Shown one piece after another: positions 1 to 9,470 of a DNA stretch of 64,000 nucleotides. The stretch comes from Crocodylus rhombifer (lineage: Eukaryota > Chordata > Crocodylia > Crocodylidae). The stretch is taken from contig JAVSML010001160.1 of the NCBI GenBank assembly GCA_038503035.1, positions 372,001-436,000 of the forward strand. Reading direction: 5' to 3'. The translations under genes were made by a program, and so were the position numbers. Position 1 is the first letter of the stretch. Every line of letters starts with the position of its first letter. The notes under the pieces were generated by a model. That model was not told the DNA's origin, did not search any database, and saw only the letters and a program-made list of their open reading frames with translations.

Positions 1-1500
1 GAAAGACCATTGTGACAACTTTCCTGAACCATTTCCTCGCACTTGCTGAACAGCTCCTCCCAGAATCTCAGTGTAGGTTTAAACTTTAAGGCATCAAGAA
101 GCACAACTCACATAATCTTCACGGCTTGCCAGCTGTGGGAGAAATGTCAGAAACAATATAAATCTCTCTACATGGCCTTCTTTAACCCCATAAAAGCTTT
201 CAACTCTGTCAGCTGAGAAGTGTTATGGAGAATCCTTCTGAAGTATGGATGCCTGCTGAAGTTTGTCACTATTCTTTGCCTGCTCCATGACAGCATGTGA
301 GTGATAGTTCTCAGTAATGGATCTATCACACATCCCTTTAAGGTCAAAATGGGAATTAAGCAAGGCTGTTTCATTGCTCCAACACTCTTCTCAGTATGTC
401 TTGCTGCGATGCTATATGTGACCACCAGCAAGCTTCCAGCTAGAATGGAGCTAAACTACCGAATGGATGGTAAACTGTTTAACTTCAGCTGACTCTGAGC
501 CAAAATCACAATCATTCCAACTTCAATCATTGAGCTCCAGTATGTTGATGACAGTGTAGTGTGTGATTACTTGGAACCACACCTTCAGGCAATCACTGAC
601 ATCTTTACTGAGGCATATAAGAAAATGGGACATAGCAGAGATTAACATTCAAAAGACTACGGTCCTCCACCAACAAGCTCCTAATGAATAGTACCCAGCT
701 CTGGTAATCCAGATCTATGGGGAGGATCTGGAGAAGGCTGAGTATTTCCTTTACCTTGGACGCCATTTCTCACAGAAATCCAACAAAGAAATCCAACATT
801 GCCTCTAATGTGCAAGTGCAGCCTTTGAATGCCTCAATAAATGGGTGTTTGAAAATCACAACATCGGCTCTGAAACTAAGTTCATGGTGTATCAGGCAGT
901 CGCAATCCCCACTTTGCTGAATGGAGCTGAGACATGGACAACATACAAGAGACATCTAAAGCTGTTGGAGAAGTACCACCAACACAACCTGGGGAAGAGC
1001 CTTCAAATCCAGTGGGAAGACAAATGCACCAACATTAGCATCCTTCTGCAAGCAAACACCACGAGTTTTGATTAAATGATCATCTAACATCAACTTTGTT
1101 AGGCCAGCCATGTCATCTAGATGTGCAACTCCAGACTCGCGAAGCAAGTTTGAATCACCCAGTTCAGCCAAGGTGTATGCTCAAGAGGGGAAAGAAAGCA
1201 CTTCAGGGACGTCCTCAAGGCCAACTTTAAAGATGCAACATTGGTGTCAACTTGTGAAAGACTGTCACTCAGGCCTGCCCCAAATGGAGGAAGAGTCTGC
1301 TGTGGGGATCTCAGTACTTTGAAATCTCACAACAACAATAAGAGATGGAAAACTAGCAATGGCAGAAACAGTGCATCATGGACCAAATCAAGAATCCAGC
1401 ACTACCTACCCACATGGAAACACATGCCTGAGCTGTAATAGAGTCTGTTGATCCTGGATAGGCTTCATTATCCATCTTCAGATGCACAGATAAGTCAACC
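1..1500 (+). pseudogene. Decayed non-LTR retrotransposon (LINE) reverse transcriptase, 5' end outside window
   Basis: The plus strand, read across several frames, gives a LINE reverse transcriptase: a QLWEKCQKQYKSLYMAF stretch (about 130-175), motif A at about 175-210, motif B GIKQGC from 351, the catalytic box as YVDD at 541-552, and a C-terminal connection containing NGAETWTTYKRHLKLLEKYH (about 918-985). In LINEs this enzyme copies the element RNA into a nicked target. It is dead: motif A reads FFNPIKAFN, so the catalytic aspartate is lost, and stops and frameshifts fall throughout (for example at 214, 298 and 490). The coding relic fades near 1440 and is followed by a GA/GT microsatellite, as at a LINE 3' end. 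The endonuclease part would lie left of the window. It is clearly not CR1, unlike most LINEs here; I did not assign the clade. Confidence 0.8.
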
Positions 1501-1504
1501 ATGG

Positions 1505-1543
1505 AAGAGAGAGAGAGAGAGTGAGTGAGTGTGTGTGTGTGTG
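1505..1543. repeat. GA / GAGT / GT compound microsatellite
   Basis: The run passes from GA repeats through GTGA units to GT repeats. It lies just downstream of the last recognisable LINE coding sequence, so it may be the decayed 3' tail of that element. Confidence 0.85.
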
Positions 1544-1949
1544 ACCTGAAACTTTGCATGCATACTAAGGAGACCCTGGGGGCATGCACCTGGGTGCTAT
1601 TTTTTTATTTGGCTCCAAAAATGTTTGCCGATTTTTTGATCTATACTGCATAACCCCCTGTGACAGGTCAGCCCCAGGAAGCAGAATAAATTTGCATGTG
1701 CAAAACATTCTTTAGCAAAGCTCAAAGCTCCTGGCCAAGGTCAATTGGTACAGCTGGAGAAGGCTCCGCATTTAGGAGCATTCCCCTAAGGGACTGGTTA
1801 ACAGGACCTGGGAGAACCTGCAGGTAGAGTGACGGCTTAAGGAAGGTCCAGAGAGAAAACCGTACTGGGCCTTCTCAGGGACTGATTAGGGGGTTGTGAG
1901 AGGCATTCCCTGTAAGGCAATCTACAAAAGCAAACTTGCCAAAAATCAA

Positions 1950-3300
1950 CTTGCAAAAGCTGCAGCCAGAACAGCTGAGACTCCAGAGCAGCAAGTTGCA
2001 AGATGAGAAACAAACAGAGCAGCAATGGCTGCATCAAGAGCAACTGAAACTCCTGCACAGCAAGTTGCAAACAGAGCAGCGATGGCTGCAGCCAGGAACT
2101 AGCCCCGGAGGCAAAAAGAAAACTCTTCATTCTTCTACAATCCAGCCTTGGATTATGGTTCTGATCCATTAGCTGGAACTGGCTCAATGGTGACTTCTTG
2201 CAGCCACTGCCTTGCAATGAGATGGAGAGGAGAAGCTCCAGGGATATCCTGCAACAGTGGCAAGGTTCAGCTGCCCCAAATGAATGATCCTCCTGAGCGA
2301 GCCCCTTCATACATTGTTGACAGGCAATATTCCAGATGCATGTCATTTCCAAACCAACATTAGAAGATACAACTCATGCTTCCAAATGACATCTTCTGGC
2401 ACCATAAAAGACATCAGAGAATCTGGCTACATGCCCACATTTAAAATGCAGGGCCAGGTTTATCATTGGATTAGCGGTCTGATGCTAGTCCCAAATGAAG
2501 AGCCCAAATTCCTCCAGATCTACTTCATGGGTGACAATACAAAGCAGGCTGAACAGCGTTGCAACAATGTCATTCAAACCAGCCTGCAGGTGGTATTGTA
2601 GTTGCAAGACATACTCCACAAGGAAAACAACTATTTTCACAGTTTCAAGTATGCCATGGAGAAGATGACTCCTGAGTATAATGTTGTCATTCATGCAGAC
2701 AAAACTTCAGCTGGTGAGCACGAGCGGCTCTTCAATGCACCCACAACATCAGAAGTGGCTGTCATTCTGGCTGGTGAACAACATGGCAATCGAGACATTG
2801 TGGTGCAACTCAGGAACAACCTCCTCTACAGAATGGCTGAGACACACTGGTCATATGATGCACTTCAGTATCCACAAATTTTCTGGCAGGGTGATGACGG
2901 CTACCATTCTGAACTGTGACAAACAAGCCCAGCATCGGGGCTGCCAACTCAACAGAAGATTTCTGCCATGGACTTTTATACCTACAGGATGATGCTGCAA
3001 GCTAGAAGTTTCAGTCACATCTTGTGATGCAAAGATCTCTTCTACCAATTTGCTGTGGACATATTTAAGCAGAAAGGTTGAGATTCATTCGAATGAACCA
3101 AAAGAAACGCAGAGTTGAAAAATATGTTCACCTCAGGGATGCCATGAACAGTAATGGAGTTGCTGTCAATGTTGGCCAACTGGTCATTTTGCCTTCCAGT
3201 TTCACAGGTGGGCCTCACTACGTGTATGAACACACTCAGGATGCCATGACATATGTGTGAAACTATGGCCGCCGTGATCTCTTCATTACCTTCAACTGCA
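1950..3300 (+). pseudogene. Helitron RepHel N-terminal region (Helitron_like_N), broken
   Basis: This is the N-terminal half of a Helitron replication-initiator/helicase. A repeat rich in Ala, Arg, Glu and Gln (about 1960-2100, two units containing ETP.QQVA and NRAAMAA) is followed by the NPALDYGSDP and GEAPGISCNSGKVQLP segments (2140-2280). The Helitron_like_N block follows: a segment containing VVIHADKTSAGEHERLFNAP, the YDALQYPQIFWQGDDGYH stretch (2855-2912), and a segment ending HLRDAMNSNGVAVNVGQLVI then LPSSFTGGPHYVYEHTQDAMTYV (3130-3257). Reading shifts frame several times and meets stops (for example 2361 and 2599). Sequence similarity ends at FITFNCN near 3299, just before the place where the HUH nuclease domain should begin. 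No HUH motif or catalytic tyrosines are visible, so the protein could not nick DNA. Confidence 0.8.
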
Positions 3301-3309
3301 ACCTAACTT

Positions 3310-4557
3310 GTGCATCTTCTTTCTGGATGCTTCAAGTGAAACTGGGAAAACTTTTCTCCTCAATCTTCTTTTGGCCAAAATCCAGCAGACAAACAGGATT
3401 GCCCTTGCAGTGGCATCATCAGGCATTGCTGCCACACTGCTGACAGGAGGAAGAACAGCTCACAGCCTTCAAGTTGCCCTTAAATCTGGCAAGTGCAGAG
3501 GCACCAACCTGCAACATTGCCGGGGTACTGGCAAAGCAAAGGTCCTGCAGGAGTGCCAGCTCATTGTCTGGGATGAATGCACAATGTCTCAGAGACTCTT
3601 GATCGCACCCTCCAAGATCTTTGACATAATGACAAAACAACGGGAGGAGTGACTCTGGTGTTGGCTGGGGATTTTTGACAGACACTGCCAGTCATTACAC
3701 ATGGAACCAAAGCTGATGAACTGCAGGCCTGCCTCAAAGCTTCATACATTTGGAAAAACATTCAGCAACTCAGCCTCATGACCAACATGCGAGTGCATCT
3801 AACACATCTGCTGGAGAGTTTGTTGCAAGCCTGCTCAAACTGGGAAATGGGGCCATGGTATCTGAGAAGCAAGATGGAACTATCTCAGTGAACAACATTG
3901 GGAAAACAGTTGCAACACTTTGAGAACTGAAAGAGGCAGTTTTTCCAAATGTTGCACATCACTTACATGACCACAGGTGGCTATGCCAAAGAACCATCCT
4001 GCCACCATAAAATGATGCAGTCAATACCATAAACAAAGACCTTATTTCTCAATTGCCTGGCACTGTGCAAAAATACAAGTCAGCAGACAGTGAGGCAATG
4101 AAGCAGTCAACTACCCAATAGAATTTCTCAACTCTCTCGAACCACCAGGTGTGCCTTCACACAATCTGAAGCTTAAGATTGGTGCACCCATCATTCTTCT
4201 CAGGAATCTGGACCCACCAGCACTCTGCAATGGAACATCACTGGCTGTCAAGAAGCTCATGCCACATGTCATGCAGTGGGACAGGATGTCTTCGTTCCAC
4301 TCATTCCAATCATTCCCTCCGACCTGCCATTTCAATTTAAATGGCTTCAGTTCCTAATCCACCTGTTTTGCCATGAGCATCCACAAGGCACAGGGACAAT
4401 CACTCAAAGTTGTCGGCCTCAACCTGCGAAGCCCATGCTTTTCTCGTGGCCAACTCTATGTTGGTTGTTCCAGAGTTGGCAATGGCAAAAGCTTTTTCAT
4501 CTTGGCACCAGATGGCAAAACATGCAACACTGTCTATCCTGAAGCCCTACACGGATA
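3310..4557 (+). pseudogene. Helitron Pif1-family helicase domain, broken
   Basis: This is the SF1 (Pif1-like) helicase half of the Helitron protein, which unwinds DNA during rolling-circle transposition. Visible motifs are a degraded Walker A (DASSETGKT, 3326-3352), LAVASSGIAATLL (about 3400-3440), Walker B IVWDECTM (3563-3586), TNMRVHL (about 3780), [20 protein letters not shown] (4170-4233), and the C-terminal block from KAQGQSLKVVGLNL to GQLYVGCSRV (4382-4487). It ends in YPEALHG followed by a stop at 4556-4558. Stops at 3650 and 3677 and several frameshifts break it. The upstream part of the helicase is absent, because the reading jumps from the N-terminal block straight to Walker A. Confidence 0.82.
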
Positions 4558-4855
4558 AAAAAGTGTCAAACACCATCATGAACTGGGATAGAAAAATGTG
4601 ATGTGAAATCCTCAGTGCTATGCTAAAGTCTTACAAAGTAAATAAATAATTCTACCTCACAATTCAGTTGTTTAATACATTTAAATGTTCAACTTTTATA
4701 GGTTTCTGGTATGACCAAAAGCTCACAGTGTCAAGCTGCATCACACAAGTAAAATAGAGTATAAAACTAAACACATACACACAGCTTATTAGTAGAGGGA
4801 AATCAGATAGAATGAAAATATTTTATTTATAAAACATTAACATTTGATTACTGCA

Positions 4856-4884
4856 ACCCGTGCGAAGCTGAGTACTTTGGCTAG
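4856..4884 (+). repeat. Helitron 3' terminus: hairpin plus CTAG
   Basis: An imperfect hairpin around GCGAAG (4856-4873) lies 7 bases before CTAG at 4881-4884; the next base is T. Helitrons use a 3' hairpin a few bases before a CTRR end as the termination signal and insert between A and T. The stem has decayed. Confidence 0.7.
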
Positions 4885-7690
4885 TATTATATAAAAGGTA
4901 GGCAGCACCAACACCAACAGCTGTGTCTTAAAGAAAAAGAATGAGCCAGTCCCTCAAGTGGGATAATTTCTGGTGCCTATATACTGGGATTGAGGCTAGC
5001 AATCCCAGTTTCACAAAGGTACCTAAATCAGGGCTGCAGGAAAGCTCATAACTCCAGCAGAGAAGCCAGATTTTGGACATACCCTTCTCTGTTCTCTTAA
5101 CAACTATCTTAGGCGTCTCCTGCTTGACATACTGCCTCCTCGCATCCCATTCTGAAGTAACTAACTCTTCCCAAGGAGAGGCTCTTAAGCACCTAATGCA
5201 TCTTTGTGAATTATATGCTGGGAGCCCAGTACCTAAAAAAAGGGCCTGGCCGTACTGAGTGTTGCCATGTTTATGTCCCTTTAGTTGTCTGTACTTTAGC
5301 TGCTTATAAAAATCACTCAGAACTGCACTGACAGATGCTGTGTGAAAGGTAAATCATGTTTTCAAACCCTACATGGAAATTATCTTAACTTTTTTAGGTA
5401 ATGAAAAAAAATATTTTAAAATGAAATCAGCCAGCCAAGCTGGCATTCAAACTTTTGCTTTTTTGCAAAAACCTCTATTAAAAATACTGGTAACAACACC
5501 TATCATTGTCTGCGTTAATGCTGTCATCAGTAAATAAAGAAAAAGTTAATTTTTAGTAGCTTGCAACTTGCACAAGAATACTACGAATACTTGGGAGAAA
5601 ATATACAAAAGCCTTTAACTGCAAGACATGTTTAATAGCTGCTGTTAGGAAACTGAATTTTGTCCATATCAATATCTTCTGAGTCTCAAACAACACTGTA
5701 CTCAGCAGAAGCTATTATAAATTATTTGATTTCTAGAAAATTGATATTGTATTTCTTGAAAGTGAGACATGAACAAAAGATTTATTTTCCCTTTTACTTG
5801 GTTACATTAAGGTAAGAGAGGTTTTAGTTTCATTCTGAAAGACAAATATTTTCATTTTCTAGTAACTATCACTATTCAATGTCTTTGGGACTTAAAATTA
5901 TGGTTGGATATAGCTTTTTGTGATTTTGGTAAAAATTTTGACTCAATATTCACCTGCAAATTGTATTTATCAAACACTGTAATTTCAAAACATGACTGGG
6001 AACACATGCTGTTTATAAAACATACACTCATAACATTTTCTTTCTAACCGTTTATGCTCCAGTTATGAGGTAGTTTAAAAGTGATTATTATTCGTCCCAT
6101 GCACTAGAATTATTTGAGGAGTAGTCTGTTTATCATTGGCTTTTTCCAACAGAAAAGGCGTACAGTAGTTGGAACAAGATGTTTAAAAATTATGGCAAAA
6201 TGACTTACAGGACAGACTAATAGATCAACGTAAGTTAACTAAAGGAAAGTCATAATGAACCCATTTTCCATTGGCTTCCCTATATTAATACAAATGCAAT
6301 CAGGCTTGAGATCAATATTGAACAAAAGACTTTGCCACAGACAGGTGTTCACTGGTGTATATAAAATAGCTCTGCCATGTCAGTTTGATTTCTAGTAGGC
6401 AGATGACAACACTACGAAATCCACCATTACCAAGTGATTGTACAACAAAACTGGAATCTCAACAGAGAAACCAGTATTCAATAAGTGATGGACTGAAATT
6501 CCAGTTTGAAAATACCCTTTAACTCCAGGTCATTAAAGTTTATTATTCATGAGGAGAAACCCTGAGTTATTACTTTCTGCACTTTTTGAGACAGAGCACT
6601 TTTATGAGCCTTACTATCAGTCCAGTACTGCAACAGCAGTTGCACTGCAAACTCTCCAGAACACTATAAACTTAGTGCAAGACAGAGAAAATTACATCAG
6701 CTCATCTGCAGAGCAGAATTAACAGAGCCAGGGGAGCCCATTTTACCTTCTGTGACGTTATGATGCCTTGTGATGGAAAACAGCTGTTCTTGTTCTCATA
6801 CCATACACAGTACAATACAAAAATATGAAGAGTAAAACAAGGAGCTGGGAAAGAACTGCTGCGTGCAGACCACCTAGGTTAGGATATTACTTCTGATAGT
6901 TATGATCATGGGTGGATCTAGGATTTTGAAAAGGGGATGCAGATGTATCATTACCTATAACACATTTTTCACCAGTTAAAAACAAACTATAAGCTGTATT
7001 AATAAGCTAAGAGACTAGGGCTATATTATTCAGTTTAAGATCAAAGCAAAAAAAGAAAGCATTTATTGGAATGTGCATCAATTTAATATAATATTTCATA
7101 TATTATATATAAAAACACAGCAAACTAGGCAAAAATAATCAAAACATTATTTCATTAGTCCTGTAGTCATTAGAACTAAGTGTACATCTTTTTCCAGATT
7201 TATAAAACAATCTATATCTAGCCTTCTTAAGCATCTTGACAGTGCATGCAATGCTTTAGTGAAAATTATTTCCATTCCGGAGTTAACTTTTCCACACCTA
7301 AGGGTGTTGTTACGTATTACCCTTAGGCTATACTAAGAGCTCTTAACAGGAGAGTGTCCACATGTTAAAACATGAAAACTAATGCTAAACACCCTCATGG
7401 AGTCTTAAAATTTTGACACTTCAAGTGAGGTTAATCTTTGAACTATGTTACCCAGCTTGCATTACAGTAACATGAGACTGATCTGCGGAACTAAAACAAC
7501 CAATTTTCAGTCCTACAGCATCCCCCACCTCCTGCTGGATAAACTTTCTACCCCCCTGAGCTCCACTGCCCAGGGGTAGTACTAGCACCAAGCCAACTCC
7601 TCTTGGCCTCAGGGGGAGCGACCCCATGCAAGCAATACAACCAGAGAGCAGTGCAAGAAGCCAGATATTACCTACCTATCTTCATCAATC
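4885..7690. other. AT-rich stretch without recognisable gene
   Basis: No frame shows recognisable protein similarity. Minor structure: a region with CCTATATA/GGTACCTAA-type motifs (4970-5240) that resembles old reptilian MITE debris, a 9-bp inverted repeat CCTAAGGGT (7297-7305 and 7319-7327), and a segment at about 6908-6945 (GTGGATCTAGGATTTTGAAA) that recurs in degenerate form near 37316 and 47750. Confidence 0.6.
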
Positions 7691-7956
7691 AGGTGCAACC
7701 AGAGACAGAGAATGAACCAAAGGGTATTTGCCTGGATTTCATCAGCTGAGCATCAAATTGGAATCACAGTGAGATGCTGGACTTCATCACAATTTGGGAC
7801 AAGAAGAGGACCATTGTCACCACTAAGGGCACGAAGCGCAACAGGCAGAACCAGGTAATCTATGAGTGGATTACAGCCCAGATGGTGGTTTGAGGTAGCA
7901 TTGGGACTGGCTACAGATCTCAATCAAAATTAAGTCCTCGAAGTCACAGTCTATAA

Positions 7957-9065
7957 CAGGGGTGGGCAAAATATGACCCGTGGGCTGGATCCGGCCCACG
8001 AGGCCATTCTATCTGGCCCATGGGGCCCCTTACAAATGTAGAAAATTAATATTTCTCTGCCCTTGGTTCCTGTCAAAAATGACCCAGTAGGACCCCAGGG
8101 AAGCTCGGAGGGCTCCAACAACAGCAGGGCCCACCCGGCCCCACCCCCACAGCCGGAAGTCCCAGACCAGGTTTCTGGCTTGGGAGCACATGGCTGCCCC
8201 ACGCTGGAACCACAGGTAAGTGGGGGGGAGAAGGGCGGGGGGGGGAAGTGGCCCCTTCCCTGCCCCGTGGCTGATGCCCCATTCTGCAGCTGCTCACAGC
8301 CTGCGTGGGGCTGCCTATGCCTGCTCCGGACAGCCCTGTGCGAATTGCTATGTGGGACACCAGCCAGGGGCGGGAGAGGGGCTGCTTTTCCTCCCCTGCT
8401 CAGCTTTTCCCTGGGTTCCTTCCTGGCACAGAGAAAAGAGGCCCCTTGCCTGCCCAATGGCCAGCGCTCCCTGCTGCAGCCACTTGCAGCCCGTGCAGGG
8501 CTGTCCAGAGCAGACACAGGCAGCCCCAGGTAGGCTGTGAATGGCTGCAGGGAGCGCCAGCCATGGGGTGGGTGAGGGGTCACTTTTCCCCGTGCTCAGC
8601 ACCAGCTTCTTCCCTGCTGGTAAGCAGAGGGTCAGGGCTGTGCACTGCCCGCCCTCCCTCATCTGTACTGCAGAACTGGGGTGCACTGGGTGCGAGTGGG
8701 TGGGGAGCCAGCGGGAGCAGAGGGCCCTCACCAGTGCCCTGGGGTCAGTGCCGGTGGGGCCCAGAGCAGGGTGGCAGGAGCGTGGGGTCCCAGCTGGCAG
8801 GGGCTCTATGGAGTCGGGCCAGCTCCCCCCTCTCCCTTCTGGTGCAGCCCAGCCCAGCTCCATGGATCCCTGCCAGCCTGCACCCCACTTTGGGCCCCAC
8901 CAGTGCTGGCCCTGGAACATTGGTCCCAAGACATTGGAACATTGGTCTCAAGATGGTGACTAGGGGGCGGGGCACCTGTCAAGGGACGGGGCTACCCATG
9001 TGGCCCTTGACAACTTGCCAAAAATGCGTAAGCAGCCCTCCACCCGAAATAATTGCCCGCCCCTG
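7957..9065. mobile_element. Non-autonomous hAT transposon with perfect 8-bp target duplication
   Basis: The left end CAGGGGTGGGCAA (from 7957) and the inverted right end TTGCCCGCCCCTG (to 9065) match at 12 of 13 positions and have the hAT form. The 8 bases GTCTATAA flank both sides (7949-7956 and 9066-9073). The interior is GC-rich, has no transposase, and contains a large foldback (8235-8600). Long open frames inside it on both strands are compositional by-products. A diverged relative of its left end lies at 48475. Confidence 0.93.
8235..8600. repeat. Long imperfect inverted repeat inside the hAT element
   Basis: The segment 8284-8342 is the near reverse complement of 8492-8550 (roughly 80% by eye). 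Pairing continues outward to about 8235 and 8600 and inward toward 8400-8440. The element interior is thus a foldback of about 365 bp with a small loop. Confidence 0.75.
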
Positions 9066-9470
9066 GTCTATAAGGTGCAGGGATGACAACAAGGTCTTGG
9101 ATACAGTGAGGACCATAGTCCTCTACCACAAGGAGCTGACCTAGAGCTTCCAGAAGAACCATACAGTTGCATCCCAGCAAACCATGCATTGCATGCTCAT
9201 GGGCCTGGTACGCTGCAATGACAACAATGAAGGAGACAGCAACAATGATGAAGTAATCTCATATTGGCCACTTACTGACAAGCAGGAGGATGTCTGCTCT
9301 GTGGACTTGTTCTCCAGCCAGACTGTGACCCTGACCCTGAACCCTACGACTCAAATGCGAACTCAGACTCAAGGCAACTCAAGAAGATGGGGTCAGCTCT
9401 GACAATACCCTCATTGATCTGAGGGACACAGACAACTCAGCACCTATCAGTGGTAAGTCTCAGGAAAGGG

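Larger units (their letters stand above)
1640..4884 (+). mobile_element. Helitron rolling-circle transposon, internally deleted
   Basis: The element carries degenerate Helitron coding sequence (1950-4557). Its right end has the Helitron layout: a short GC-rich imperfect hairpin (4856-4873), a few bases, then CTAG (4881-4884) followed by T. The left end is less certain; a TCTATACT start at 1640, preceded by A, fits the TC-start and A/T insertion rule of Helitrons. No target duplication is expected for this class. At 3.2 kb it is much shorter than a full autonomous copy, because the Rep core and the front of the helicase are missing. It sits directly beyond the tail of the LINE relic at 1-1500. 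Confidence 0.72.
7690..9470 (+). pseudogene. Broken Myb/SANT-like (MSANTD/Harbinger-type) gene fragment, split by a hAT insertion
   Basis: Upstream of the insertion, 7773-7956 encodes MLDFITIWDKKRT, then KRNRQNQVIYEWITAQMV, and in a shifted frame WLQISIKIKSSKSQS. Downstream of it, 9074 onward continues as RCRDDNKV and a segment ending YHKEL; 9184-9402 encodes an acidic linker and SVDLFSSQTVTLTLNPTT, and 9395-9452 encodes DNTLIDLRDTDN. The Trp-rich helix, the K-x-L spacing of the third helix and the acidic C-terminal linker resemble Myb/SANT-like DNA-binding proteins of the kind found with Harbinger transposons and in domesticated vertebrate relatives. A canonical splice donor GTAAGT follows at 9453-9458, suggesting a gene copy that retained an intron rather than a processed copy. 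Frameshifts and stops (7891, 9142) show decay. Removing the hAT element and one 8-bp duplicate restores a continuous reading across the junction. Confidence 0.6.

Noticed and set aside
8305..9144. 279-codon open frame on the plus strand and long overlapping minus-strand frames
   Set aside because: They lie wholly inside the GC-rich core of the hAT element, overlap in several frames and show only low-complexity Pro/Ala/Gly/Cys-rich sequence.
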